A stretch of 36,701 nt of DNA. Origin: Candidatus Solibacter usitatus (GTDB lineage: Bacteria; Acidobacteriota; Terriglobia; Bryobacterales; Bryobacteraceae). Below the pieces are notes generated by a model. It saw only the letters and a list, made by a program, of their open reading frames with translations. It did not search any database and was not told the DNA's origin. Both the position numbers and the translations under genes were made by a program. The stretch lies in NCBI GenBank assembly GCA_016185465.1, contig JACPNO010000063.1, positions 1 through 36,701 of the forward strand, given 5' to 3'. Below are positions 20,252 to 27,784 of this stretch, piece after piece; positions within the stretch are counted from its first letter, which is position 1; every line of letters begins with the position of its first letter.

Positions 20252-21982
20252 TCAGGATGCCTGGATCCGGCAGTACTCCGGCTGCCACATCGCGTCTTGC
20301 ACTTGTTTCACAATGTCGCTCAGTGCAATTCCCGCCAGCCCTTCTGCCGCCGCGGTTTCGGCGACCGCTACCGCCACCGTCACCGACACACTGCGTAAGT
20401 CGTCGATATGCGGGAGCAGCGACGCGCCGGGCTGGCGTACCGCTACCAGGCTGGACACCGCGTTAGCCGCGGCCGCGAACATGCCATCACTGATCCTGCG
20501 GGCTCGAGAGACAATCGCGCCCAAGCCCAGGCCCGGGTACAGCATGACATTGTTCACTTGGCCGATGACATAAGTCACTCCCTTATACGTGACGGGCGCG
20601 AACGGGCTGCCGGTGGCGATCAGGGCCCGTCCTTCGGTCCAGGCAATCAGATCGGCTGGCGTGGCCTCGGCCCGGGATGCGGGCTTCGAGAGCGGAAAGA
20701 TGATGGGCCGCTGGGTGTGGGCAGCCATTTCCTTGACGATAGCCTCGGTGAAACTCCCGGCGGCGGTGGAGGCGCCGATCAGCATGGTCGGCTTCACCCG
20801 GCGCACCACCTGGGCCAGGCTTTCGCCGCGCCCATCGCCGCTGCGGACTTTGGTTTCCTTGCTGGGGCGGGCATAGGTCACCTGATAGTCGCGCAGCCGC
20901 TCCGCCATCCCGGCGGTGAGCAACCCCTGTTGATCCACGCACCAAAAACGCTTCGCGGCCTCTTCCCTGGACAGACCGTCGCGCACCATGGCGTCGCAAA
21001 TCTGGTCGGCGATGCCGACACCTGCCGTGCCCGCCCCCAGAATAACTACGCGCTGGCTGCGCAGGGGCGTTCCGCAAACCCGCACCGCCGAGATCGCAGC
21101 CGCGAGCGTAATGGCGCCGGTGCCCTGCATATCGTCGTTGAACGTGCAGATCCGGTCGCGGTATTTTTCGAGCAGGCTCCGTCCATTGCCCGGCGCAAAG
21201 TCGGCCCACTGCAGCAGAGCATTGGGAAACAGGCGGGTGGTGGCGGCAACATATGCGTCGATGAAGGCGTCATAGCGCTCCCCGCGTATGCGGCCATGCC
21301 GGTTGCCGATGTACATGGGATCGCTCAGCAGGCTTTCCCGATTGGTGCCGACATCCAGCATTACCGGGATCACGCGCCGCGGATCAATGCCCCCCGCCGC
21401 CGTGTAGATCGCCAGCTTGCCGATGGAGACTTCAATCCCGCCCACGCCCCAATCGCCGATTCCCAGGATTTGCTCGGCGTCGGTGGCCACGATCAGGTCG
21501 ATATCGGAGGAGCCCGCGCCAAGGTTGGCAAACGCTTCCTCGATACCTTCCGCATGGTCGATCGAAAGGTACAAGCCCCGTGGACGCCGGCACTCATGAT
21601 GGTATTGCTCCATCGCCATGCCTACCGTCAGATCGTTGACGATGGGGATCATTTCGCGCAGATGCTCGGAGAACAGCCGGTAAAACAGCACTTCATTGCG
21701 GTCGTGCAGAGCGGTCAGGTAGATGTTCTTGCTCAACGCATCCGGCAGGCGCTCGTACTGGATGTAGGCGCGCTTCACCTGCGCTTCGAGTGTGCTGATG
21801 TCGGGAGGGAGCAGGCCAGTGAGACCCAAGGCGTGCCGCTCTTCCGCCGTGAACGCGGTTCCCTTGTTGAGAAGCGGTGAATTGAGCACAGCGAGTCCGC
21901 GGGCCTTGGTGCGGTAGCAACCGTCGTTGATTCGGCGGCTCTTCGGCGCCGGCGCCAGTAGCGGGACCACGATCTGTCCCAT
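20252..21982 (-). CDS. maeA: NAD-type malic enzyme (malate dehydrogenase, decarboxylating)
   Basis: Converts malate to pyruvate and CO2 with reduction of NAD(P). The 576-aa length fits the large bacterial/eukaryotic SfcA/MaeA group rather than the short MaeB form. Diagnostic segments are GLTGLLPP near the N-terminus, LALHD-like TALHDRNE, VATDAEQILGIGDWG, IPVMLDVGTNRESLLSDPMYIG, FNDDMQGTGAI with metal-binding Asp residues, the Rossmann loop VILGAGTAGVGIA and ALIATGSPF. The start at 21982 has AAGGAG 8 nt upstream. It is the first gene of an operon with the cyclic glucan synthase. Upstream on the same strand lie a weak -24/-12 promoter and two TGACC-N6-GGTCA sites. A metabolic link to glucan synthesis is not obvious; shared stress control is more likely. 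Confidence 0.94.
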   Translation of the reverse strand: MGQIVVPLLAPAPKSRRINDGCYRTKARGLAVLNSPLLNKGTAFTAEERHALGLTGLLPPDISTLEAQVKRAYIQYERLPDALSKNIYLTALHDRNEVLFYRLFSEHLREMIPIVNDLTVGMAMEQYHHECRRPRGLYLSIDHAEGIEEAFANLGAGSSDIDLIVATDAEQILGIGDWGVGGIEVSIGKLAIYTAAGGIDPRRVIPVMLDVGTNRESLLSDPMYIGNRHGRIRGERYDAFIDAYVAATTRLFPNALLQWADFAPGNGRSLLEKYRDRICTFNDDMQGTGAITLAAAISAVRVCGTPLRSQRVVILGAGTAGVGIADQICDAMVRDGLSREEAAKRFWCVDQQGLLTAGMAERLRDYQVTYARPSKETKVRSGDGRGESLAQVVRRVKPTMLIGASTAAGSFTEAIVKEMAAHTQRPIIFPLSKPASRAEATPADLIAWTEGRALIATGSPFAPVTYKGVTYVIGQVNNVMLYPGLGLGAIVSRARRISDGMFAAAANAVSSLVAVRQPGASLLPHIDDLRSVSVTVAVAVAETAAAEGLAGIALSDIVKQVQDAMWQPEYCRIQAS

Positions 21983-22043
21983 GCGGTTAGCTCCTTAGGA
22001 ACGGTGTACGATCCCTGCTGTCAGATCTCGCCACTGTAGTGGA

Positions 22044-22059
22044 CGCATTCCAACGCCCA
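22044..22059 (-). promoter_or_regulatory. Candidate sigma-54 promoter of the malic enzyme-ndvB operon
   Basis: On the minus strand TGGGCGT-N4-ATGCG keeps the GG and GC pairs with the required 12-bp offset. It would start transcription about 50 nt before the malic enzyme ATG, about 115-145 bp downstream of the paired TGACC-N6-GGTCA sites. This is the weakest of the -24/-12 matches in the window. Confidence 0.35.
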
Positions 22060-22170
22060 TCACGCCGCCCCCGCCCGACCCGCCTGTTGGGAGAAGCCCA
22101 GGCCAAGCTCGGCCGAACGCAGCGGACGCGCCGGAGCGATTCGCAGAGCCGCCGCGCGCGGTCCAGGAAT

Positions 22171-22204
22171 TGACCGGGCGAGGTCATATGACCGGATGCG
22201 GTCA
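22171..22204. promoter_or_regulatory. Tandem TGACC-N6-GGTCA operator pair
   Basis: Two perfect inverted repeats: TGACCGGGCGAGGTCA at 22171-22186 and TGACCGGATGCGGTCA at 22189-22204, exactly 18 bp apart. The pair lies upstream of the malic enzyme gene, where enhancer sites for a sigma-54 activator are expected. The same arrangement recurs at 26196 and 27675. Confidence 0.7.
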
Positions 22205-22212
22205 GGGGTAGT

Positions 22213-22404
22213 CTAGCGAGTCAGGCGAAAGCTCGATATCGGTCCCCACAGTCCGGTTGCCTGCAACACCCAAATGGCAACGGCCACCACCACTACGACG
22301 TTCAGAATGGTCTTGATGCTGGAAGCCATCGGGATATAACGATTGATCAGCCATAACAGCACTCCCACGACGATCAGCGTGACGACGATATTGATTAAGG
22401 GCAT
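22213..22404 (-). CDS. Small two-span membrane protein (Thivi_2564 family)
   Basis: A 63-aa protein with two membrane helices: INIVVTLIVVGVLLWLI and ILNVVVVVAVAIWVLQ, joined by a loop with NRYIPM. The phrase LLWLINRYIPM, together with the length, matches the Thivi_2564 family of small inner-membrane proteins, whose function is not established. AGAGGAG lies about 9 nt before the ATG. A good -24/-12 promoter ends about 28 bp upstream, and a perfect TGACC-N6-GGTCA site lies further up in the gap shared with the divergent regulator gene. Confidence 0.8.
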   Translation of the reverse strand: MPLINIVVTLIVVGVLLWLINRYIPMASSIKTILNVVVVVAVAIWVLQATGLWGPISSFRLTR

Positions 22405-22431
22405 GTTTTCTGTCTCCTCTGGACCACACTA

Positions 22432-22447
22432 GGCATGCAGCCAGCCA
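22432..22447 (-). promoter_or_regulatory. Sigma-54 (-24/-12) promoter of the Thivi_2564-type gene
   Basis: On the minus strand TGGCTGG-N4-ATGCC has GG and GC in exact -24/-12 register. The predicted start near 22421 leaves a leader of about 17 nt that contains AGAGGAG. A TGACC-N6-GGTCA site lies about 45 bp upstream. Confidence 0.55.
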
Positions 22448-22489
22448 AACCTAGGGCAAATCACAGACGGATACGAGTGAAGCGTCCGT

Positions 22490-22505
22490 TGACCAGATGT
22501 GGTCA
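22490..22505. promoter_or_regulatory. TGACC-N6-GGTCA operator between the regulator and the small membrane protein gene
   Basis: Perfect inverted repeat TGACCAGATGTGGTCA in the divergent gap. It is upstream of the -24/-12 promoter on the minus strand and just upstream of the extended -10 on the plus strand, so it could both activate the small gene and autoregulate the activator. A further TGACC half-site lies 36 bp (2 x 18) downstream at 22526. Confidence 0.65.
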
Positions 22506-22511
22506 CCGAAG

Positions 22512-22520
22512 TGCTAGAAT
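22512..22520 (+). promoter_or_regulatory. Extended -10 promoter of the sigma-54 activator gene
   Basis: TGCTAGAAT combines an extended TG motif with TAGAAT (5 of 6 to TATAAT). The TGACC-N6-GGTCA palindrome covers the position of the -35 region. The leader to the ATG at 22626 would be about 100 nt. Confidence 0.45.
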
Positions 22521-22625
22521 GGAACTGACCGCCATTCTCGGCTCCCCCCTGTTTGCCGAACGCGCATTACGTGTTCTCCAAATCGCCGGCTTCCTGGATC
22601 GACGGAGTGAAAAGGGGAGGCGAAA

Positions 22626-24728
22626 ATGGCTTCTCAGGCACACGCTGCCGGCTGGCTCGCGGAAAACGGCCCGAAAGAGCTCGAGCTGCTATTCCGCACC
22701 GTTGTTTTCCACCCCTCCGCGCCCATTCTGCTCACCGATAACGAACGCCATTACCGCGAGGCCAGTGCCGGCGCGAGCAAGCTGTTGGGGCTTCCACGTG
22801 AAAAGATCATCGGCCGCAGCCTGGATGATTTTACCGAGCCCGGCTTCAAGCCGGTGATTTCCGAGCGCTGGCGAGACTTTCTCGAGCATGGCGAGCAGCA
22901 GGGAACGCTGAAACTGGTCGGTGCGGATGGGGGCCCGCGAGACGTCGAGTACATCGCCAAAGGCAACGTGCTGCCGGTGCGCCATGTCTTAGTCCTGCAA
23001 CCCAAGACGCCGGCCGCCAGTACCGGCGAGGAAATTAAGGACACGATCCCGTCCTGGGTGCAGGACTACGCACTTTTCCTGTTGGATGTGGATGGACGGA
23101 TTGTCACCTGGTATGCGGGGGCGGAGCGTATTTACGGTTACAAGACCGGTGAGGCAGTGGGGAAGCATGTATCCTTCCTCTATCCGAGCGAAGAGCTTGC
23201 CCGCCTGAATTTCGAAGAAAAGCTCAAAAGAGCCGCCGCTGAAGGCCATTTGGGAAACGAAGCCTGGCATTTGAGAAAAGATGGGTCGCGATTCTGGGCC
23301 AACGTCATCACCATGGCCCTGAAAGACGAGAGCGGGGAGCTGCAGGGCTTTGCCAGGGTGGTGCGCGATTTTAGCGACCGCCACGAAAGAGACGAAAAGC
23401 TGCGGCGAAGCCGAGCCCGTGTGCGGCCGCTCCCGGCCGAATCGTCGATCGCCGGCATCGTTTCCGGAGAGTTTGACCGCATTCCGGAAGCCAACGATGC
23501 CTTTCTCGAGCTGGTCGGATATAGCCGCGAGGACTTGCTGGCGGGCCGGCTGCACTGGCCCGATCTCACTCCGCCCGAATACGCCGCTCTCGATGAGCTG
23601 GCGCATGAGGAGGGCCTGCGGTTCGGCGCCTGCACGCCCTTTGAAAAAGAGCTGATTCGAAAGGATGGCACGCGCGTTCCGGTTCTGATTGCCACGGCGA
23701 TGTTGAAGCTGGCGCCCTTCCGCTGGATTACTTTCGTGCAGGACCTCCGCGAACGCGACCGGGTGGAGAGCATCGAGGATGAAGATGTCGAGCTCAAGGA
23801 CGACTTCGAGGAGATCGTCGGCAGCAGCGCCGCGCTGCGGCGGGTGCAGCGGCAGGTGGAAGTGGTTGCTCCTACCGATGCCAACGTGTTGATTCTCGGC
23901 GAGACCGGCACGGGCAAGGAATTGGTGGCCCGCGCCATCCACCGGATGAGCCCTCGCAAGAACCTGCCGTTCATCACGTTGAACTGCGCCGCCATTCCCA
24001 CCGGGCTTCTCGAAAGCGAGTTGTTTGGCTACGAGAGAGGGGCTTTTACCGGCGCCTTGTCGCAGAAAATCGGCCGATTTGAGATGGCTCACCGCGGGAC
24101 GCTGTTTTTGGATGAAGTAGGCGACATTCCATTGGATCTGCAGCCGAAATTACTGCGGGCTCTGCAGGAGAAATCGTTTGAGAGGCTGGGCGGCACCAAG
24201 ACGATTCCCATCGACGTCCGGCTGGTGGCGGCCACCAATCGCAATCTCACCCAGATGATGGGGGATAAACTGTTCCGCAGCGATCTGTACTATCGCCTAA
24301 AGGTTTTTCCGATCACCACACCGCCGTTGCGCGATCGCCCGGAGGACATTCCGCTGCTCGCCCGCCATTTCACCAAGAAATATGCCGCGAAAATGGACCG
24401 GCAGATCGAAAAGATTCCCTCGGAAACCATGCGCGCGCTGGTGAACTGGCGCTGGCCGGGCAACGTACGGGAACTGGAGAATTTCATCGAACGGGCGGTG
24501 ATTCTTTCCCGAGGACCGAGCCTTCGTGCCCCCCTCGCCGAAATTCGCGAGGATGGTCTGCAAGCCGCCGGCAGCGCCACGCTCGAGCAAGTGGAGCGCG
24601 AGCACATTATCCGGGTGCTTCGGGAGAGCGGCGGGGTGGTGACGACCTGCGCCACGCGCCTCGGGATACCGCGAACCACTTTGAACGCCATGATGAAAAA
24701 GCTGGGCGTTTCGCGCAGCGACGCGTGA
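22626..24728 (+). CDS. Triple-PAS sigma-54-dependent transcriptional activator
   Basis: A 700-aa enhancer-binding protein. Three PAS-type sensor domains lie at about 18-125, 145-255 and 265-375. The second contains the classic FLLDVDGRIVTWYAGAERIYGY and is followed by a PAC segment. The AAA+ domain spans about 388-620 with Walker A GETGTGKE at 425, the intact sigma-54 contact loop GAFTGA at 472-477 and Walker B LFLDE at 494-498. The C-terminus is a Fis-type helix-turn-helix (TTCATRLGIPRTTLNAMMKKLG). There is no receiver domain and no membrane span, so it should sense a cytoplasmic or redox cue directly. GGGAGG precedes the ATG. It lies in the middle of the repeated TGACC-N6-GGTCA sites and is the best candidate to bind them. 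Confidence 0.93.
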   Translation: MASQAHAAGWLAENGPKELELLFRTVVFHPSAPILLTDNERHYREASAGASKLLGLPREKIIGRSLDDFTEPGFKPVISERWRDFLEHGEQQGTLKLVGADGGPRDVEYIAKGNVLPVRHVLVLQPKTPAASTGEEIKDTIPSWVQDYALFLLDVDGRIVTWYAGAERIYGYKTGEAVGKHVSFLYPSEELARLNFEEKLKRAAAEGHLGNEAWHLRKDGSRFWANVITMALKDESGELQGFARVVRDFSDRHERDEKLRRSRARVRPLPAESSIAGIVSGEFDRIPEANDAFLELVGYSREDLLAGRLHWPDLTPPEYAALDELAHEEGLRFGACTPFEKELIRKDGTRVPVLIATAMLKLAPFRWITFVQDLRERDRVESIEDEDVELKDDFEEIVGSSAALRRVQRQVEVVAPTDANVLILGETGTGKELVARAIHRMSPRKNLPFITLNCAAIPTGLLESELFGYERGAFTGALSQKIGRFEMAHRGTLFLDEVGDIPLDLQPKLLRALQEKSFERLGGTKTIPIDVRLVAATNRNLTQMMGDKLFRSDLYYRLKVFPITTPPLRDRPEDIPLLARHFTKKYAAKMDRQIEKIPSETMRALVNWRWPGNVRELENFIERAVILSRGPSLRAPLAEIREDGLQAAGSATLEQVEREHIIRVLRESGGVVTTCATRLGIPRTTLNAMMKKLGVSRSDA

Positions 24729-24746
24729 GGCGCTTTGCCGGAGCCT

Positions 24747-24902
24747 TCAGACGTGGAAGCCCAGCATGTACGCGACCAGCAGAATCAACAATATTGTCCC
24801 CAGCCCCACACCCGCCCCTCCGCCGACACCCCAGCGAGAGTGGCCGTAGTACCCTCCTCCGCCGCCAAAAACCAGCAGTAATACGATGATGAGGATGAGC
24901 AT
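24747..24902 (-). CDS. DUF3309-type small Gly-rich membrane protein
   Basis: A 51-codon gene on the minus strand. It starts MLILIIVLLLVF, continues with a Gly-rich centre containing GYYGHSRWGVGGG, and ends with a second hydrophobic helix (GTILLILLVAYMLG). This layout, with the xHSRxWGYG-like centre, is that of DUF3309 proteins, common small membrane proteins of unknown function. AAGGA lies about 10 nt before the ATG. It is the last of three genes in one direction, 36 bp after the two-span protein gene, and converges on the activator gene with 18 bp between stops. Confidence 0.75.
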   Translation of the reverse strand: MLILIIVLLLVFGGGGGYYGHSRWGVGGGAGVGLGTILLILLVAYMLGFHV

Positions 24903-24938
24903 TTTCGTCTTTCCTTTTCTCCCCGCATTCGGCGGAGA

Positions 24939-25151
24939 CTACGCTTTTTTTCCCGCTACCAGCAGAACGACGCCGCCAATAAGGGCCAGCGCGCCGGCAA
25001 TGGGAGGCAGCGGTACATTGTGGGTCTGTTCCCGAGTAGCCTGAATCGGTCCCAGGTCGATGACTTTTTCCCGGGTAGTGTAGGTAAACCCTCCCCAGGC
25101 CAGACCGGCCAGGCCCAGCACAATCAGGATGATTCCAAGCGTCTGGTTCAT
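24939..25151 (-). CDS. Small two-span membrane protein with TTREKVIDLGP motif
   Basis: A 70-aa protein with helices at about 4-22 (LGIILIVLGLAGLAWGGF) and 48-66 (PPIAGALALIGGVVLLVAG). Between them lies a periplasm-facing or cytoplasmic loop with YTTREKVIDLGPIQATRE. The loop motif recurs in many small uncharacterised bacterial membrane proteins; I know of no function. GGGAG lies 5 nt before the ATG. It begins 12 bp after the QRP-rich exported protein gene, so they share an operon and probably the -24/-12 promoter upstream. Confidence 0.75.
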   Translation of the reverse strand: MNQTLGIILIVLGLAGLAWGGFTYTTREKVIDLGPIQATREQTHNVPLPPIAGALALIGGVVLLVAGKKA

Positions 25152-25163
25152 GACCGCTCCCGG

Positions 25164-26096
25164 CTAAAGCGCGATCGTGATGGCGAGCCTCGCTTCAGGG
25201 TAGCGCCGGTTGTAAAGGTAATAGCCATCGTCGAAGTCGATGTAGACATCGTCGGAGGCATACCAGTTTTCAGACCAGCCTTCCGGCCAGGGATCGACCA
25301 TCAGGAACGAATATCCGCCGTACTGAAAGCGGGGATACCCCAGATACATCACCGGCTGCGTGCGGATGCGAAAGAAATGCTGGCTGCCGAAAGAGAGGCT
25401 GAAGGTGGCCTGAGGGACATAATAACCGCCGTAGCCGCCGCGCTGAGCCCAGCTGCGATGGTCCGATGACCAGTTTTGCGAGCGATTTTGCTGCCAGGAA
25501 TCGTGCCCCTGCCAGCCGCCTTGCTGCTGCCATCCACGTTGTTGCTGCCAGCTTCGCGCCTGCTCTTGCGTGCGCTGCGGTTGGGGTTGTTGTTGCCGGG
25601 CTGCCTGGGGTTGAGAGCGTTGGGAAGGCTGCGCGAGCTGCTGTTGGGATGCTTGCCGGGACGCTGGCCGGGACACTGGTTGAGCGCGCTGCTGCGGCTG
25701 GTCCCTCCGCTGGGCCTGTTGAGGAGTACGCGCGGGCTCGGACCGCTGCGGTTGGGTTTGCGGCTGCTGGGCGCGCTGCGCCGGTTGCTCGGTTCGCGGT
25801 GCACGCTGCTGCGGCTGCTGCGCGCGTTCGGTCCGTTGTGCTTGGGGCTGCTGGGCGCGCTGCGCCGGTTGCTCGGCTCGCGGAGCACGCTGCTGCGGCT
25901 GCTGCGCGCGCTCGGTCCGTGGTGCTTGGGGCTGCTCTGCCCGCGGAGCGCGCTGCTGCCTGGGCGACGCTTCTCTGTTCGGCCTGGCTGGCGGCCTGTC
26001 GGGCTTGTCGCCCTGTCCGTCGCGCTGCGCCTGCATGGGGAGCAGGGTTCCGAAAAACAAGAACGCGGCTGTACCGGTGATCCTGGCTAATTTCAT
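25164..26096 (-). CDS. Exported QRP-rich low-complexity protein
   Basis: A 310-aa protein with a signal peptide (FLFFGTLLPMQAQ). Residues about 24-210 are a low-complexity stretch of Gln, Arg, Pro and Ala, with an 84-nt (28-aa) tandem repeat containing AQQPQQRAPR and EQPAQRAQQPQ. A Trp/Gln-rich stretch follows (WQQQRGWQQQGGW). The last about 85 residues are a folded-looking module rich in Tyr, Phe and Trp, with PRFQYGGYSFLMVDPWPEGW and DDVYIDFDDGYYLYNRRYP. That module resembles C-terminal domains of uncharacterised exported proteins from soil bacteria. AGGAG lies 9 nt before the ATG. It is first in a three-gene operon behind a -24/-12 promoter. The basic repeat may bind cell-wall or extracellular polyanions; this is a guess from composition. 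Confidence 0.8.
   Translation of the reverse strand: MKLARITGTAAFLFFGTLLPMQAQRDGQGDKPDRPPARPNREASPRQQRAPRAEQPQAPRTERAQQPQQRAPRAEQPAQRAQQPQAQRTERAQQPQQRAPRTEQPAQRAQQPQTQPQRSEPARTPQQAQRRDQPQQRAQPVSRPASRQASQQQLAQPSQRSQPQAARQQQPQPQRTQEQARSWQQQRGWQQQGGWQGHDSWQQNRSQNWSSDHRSWAQRGGYGGYYVPQATFSLSFGSQHFFRIRTQPVMYLGYPRFQYGGYSFLMVDPWPEGWSENWYASDDVYIDFDDGYYLYNRRYPEARLAITIAL
25764..25931 (-). repeat. 84-bp tandem repeat inside the QRP-rich gene
   Basis: Two adjacent copies (25764-25847 and 25848-25931) differ at only a few positions, and a third partial copy follows. The period is a multiple of three, so copy-number change would keep the frame. Because the repeat is so GC-rich, frames on both strands are open across it; these are not taken as genes. 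Confidence 0.7.
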
Positions 26097-26126
26097 GGCA
26101 ATTCACTCCTATCGCAGCCTTATGCA

Positions 26127-26142
26127 GGCACGTGGACATCCA
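26127..26142 (-). promoter_or_regulatory. Sigma-54 promoter of the QRP-rich protein operon
   Basis: On the minus strand TGGATGT-N4-GTGCC has GG and GC in exact -24/-12 register. The predicted start near 26116 gives a leader of about 20 nt that includes the AGGAG ribosome site. The TGACC operator pair lies about 55 bp upstream. Confidence 0.5.
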
Positions 26143-26195
26143 TGCCGGCTGCTGCGGCTGGTAGGCTGAATAGGAAGGAGGGAAGGGGGCTGATC

Positions 26196-26229
26196 TGACG
26201 ATACTTGGTCAGATGACCGCCGATCGCCA
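26196..26229. promoter_or_regulatory. Tandem TGACC-N6-GGTCA operator pair in a divergent gap
   Basis: TGACGATACTTGGTCA at 26196-26211 (9 of 10 conserved bases) and TGACCGCCGATCGCCA at 26214-26229 (8 of 10), again 18 bp apart. The pair lies between divergent genes and between two outward-facing -24/-12 candidates. Confidence 0.6.
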
Positions 26230-26253
26230 TTTCAGGCAACGATGCTCTGTGAA

Positions 26254-26269
26254 CGGCCATCGGCGTGCC
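26254..26269 (+). promoter_or_regulatory. Candidate sigma-54 promoter of the phospholipase C-like gene
   Basis: CGGCCAT-N4-GTGCC keeps GG and GC in register and shares the GTGCC -12 box with the promoters at 26127 and 27785. It lies only about 25 bp from the operator pair. The predicted start near 26280 favours the ATG at 26308 over the one at 26242. Confidence 0.4.
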
Positions 26270-26307
26270 GCTGGCTGATAGAGACTGGTCCTGACAAGCC
26301 CGGCGGT

Positions 26308-27654
26308 ATGCGATTTGGTAAATGGGTCGATCTGGTGAATAAGGTGTCTGTGTCTCTTCTCGATTGGGCGCGTGGCCCGGTCCGATCCAAGCTCCGGGCC
26401 GCTGGCCGTCTGACGGCTCTGCTGCTGGCTTCGGCCTCGGCCTTCTACGGCTATTCGGTACTCACGCACGAGGCGATTGTCGACTCGCTGTGGGACGTCT
26501 CCATTCAAAAGATGCTGTTGAAACGATTCCCTCTGTCCACGCCGGAGGAGCTGCAGAAAGCCCACGCCTATGTCTACGGCGGCTGCATCCTGCAAGACAT
26601 GGGGTATTATCCGTTCAGCACTCGCTTGTTCAGCGACTTGACGCACTACGTGCGCAGCGGGGATTTCGTAATCGCGCTGATCGGCGAAGCGCAGAACCTC
26701 AATGAATACGCCTTTGCGCTGGGCGCGCTGGCGCATTATTCGGCGGACAACATCGGCCACCGGATCGCAACCAATCTTGCGGTGCCTATCCTTTACCCGA
26801 AGCTCCGTACCCGGTTCGGACAAATAGTGACATATTGGGACAATCCCACCTCCCACCTCCGGACAGAGTTCGGCTTCGACGTGCTGCAGGTCGCGCAGGG
26901 CCGCTATGCGCCGGACCGCTACCGGGCATTTATCGGTTTCGAGGTAGCCAAACCGGTTCTGGAACGGGCGTTCCGCAATACGTATGGCCTCGAAATGAAG
27001 GATGTCTTCGGCCACCTGGATCTTGCGCTAGGTTCCTTCCGCTACAGCGTCAGCTCCATTATTCCGGGTATGACGAGGGTCGCCTGGCAGCTCAAGAAAG
27101 ACACGCTCCTCAAGGAAATCCCGGGCGTGACCAGGAAGAAATTTCTCTTCAATCTCTCGCGCGCCAGCTATGAAAAGGAATGGGGAACCGAATATCACCG
27201 GCCTGGCATCCGGACGCGCATCGTGGCTTGGCTGCTGCGGGTGGTTCCCAAGTTCGGCCCCTTCAAGTCGCTGGCGTTCCGCGCGCCGACTCCGGAAGTC
27301 GAACGGATGTTCATGGCCAGTTTCAACGCCACCGTCGACAGCTACCGCGCATCGCTTGCGAACGTGGATGCCGGCCGTCTGCAACTGGCGAATGAGAATT
27401 TCGACGTCGGCGCCCCAACCCTGGCCGGCCAGTACCTGGGAACCGATCAAGCTTATGACAAGCTGCTGAGCAAGATCGCCGAACATAAGTTTGCCGGAGT
27501 TTCGGCCGACCTTCGCCGCAACATCCTGGACTATTACAAAGACCGCAAGCCCCTCTCTCAGGAAACCAAGAAAGCCCGCTCCGACTGGGCGAAGCTGCTT
27601 GCACAGCGCGCGCAGCTCGAGCAATTCCAGCCGGAGACGGCCTCGCCGCAGTGA
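26308..27654 (+). CDS. Zinc-dependent phospholipase C family protein
   Basis: A protein of about 448 aa. After a basic N-terminus there is a hydrophobic segment (LTALLLASASAFYGYSV), likely a signal or anchor, directly followed by LTHEAIVDSLW. Further His/Asp-rich motifs are AHAYVYGGCILQDMGYYP, FSDLTHYVRSGDF, LGALAHYSADNIGH and NPTSHLRTEFGFD. These match the spread of metal ligands in the Zn_dep_PLPC family (alpha-helical zinc phospholipases and relatives). The C-terminal 150 residues are extra helices not diagnostic of activity. The start is uncertain: an in-frame ATG at 26242 exists, but the predicted promoter favours 26308, and neither has a strong ribosome site. Lipid turnover in the envelope is the likely role. 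Confidence 0.82.
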   Translation: MRFGKWVDLVNKVSVSLLDWARGPVRSKLRAAGRLTALLLASASAFYGYSVLTHEAIVDSLWDVSIQKMLLKRFPLSTPEELQKAHAYVYGGCILQDMGYYPFSTRLFSDLTHYVRSGDFVIALIGEAQNLNEYAFALGALAHYSADNIGHRIATNLAVPILYPKLRTRFGQIVTYWDNPTSHLRTEFGFDVLQVAQGRYAPDRYRAFIGFEVAKPVLERAFRNTYGLEMKDVFGHLDLALGSFRYSVSSIIPGMTRVAWQLKKDTLLKEIPGVTRKKFLFNLSRASYEKEWGTEYHRPGIRTRIVAWLLRVVPKFGPFKSLAFRAPTPEVERMFMASFNATVDSYRASLANVDAGRLQLANENFDVGAPTLAGQYLGTDQAYDKLLSKIAEHKFAGVSADLRRNILDYYKDRKPLSQETKKARSDWAKLLAQRAQLEQFQPETASPQ

Positions 27655-27674
27655 GGCCTCCCGCGCCCGAGATG

Positions 27675-27708
27675 TGACCATACGCCGTCACATGACCACG
27701 GGCGGTTA
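27675..27708. promoter_or_regulatory. Tandem TGACC-N6-GGTCA operator pair upstream of the SYLF-OmpA operon
   Basis: TGACCATACGCCGTCA at 27675-27690 and TGACCACGGGCGGTTA at 27693-27708 each match 9 of 10 conserved bases and lie 18 bp apart. The -24 element is about 78 bp downstream, a normal distance for an enhancer of a sigma-54 promoter. Confidence 0.65.
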
Positions 27709-27784
27709 AGGCTCCAGGTCCGCTTCCCGCTGTTTGCTGCCCGCAGGCGGATTCGAATCAGCCTGTTCAACACCTTGGCGCAAT

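Noticed and set aside
20408..21880. 490-codon plus-strand frame opposite the malic enzyme gene
   Set aside because: Antisense shadow of a gene with all malic enzyme signatures; no motifs of its own.
21987..22187. 66-codon minus-strand frame upstream of the malic enzyme gene
   Set aside because: Arg-rich, no ribosome site or domain, and it covers the proposed promoter and leader and reaches into one operator.
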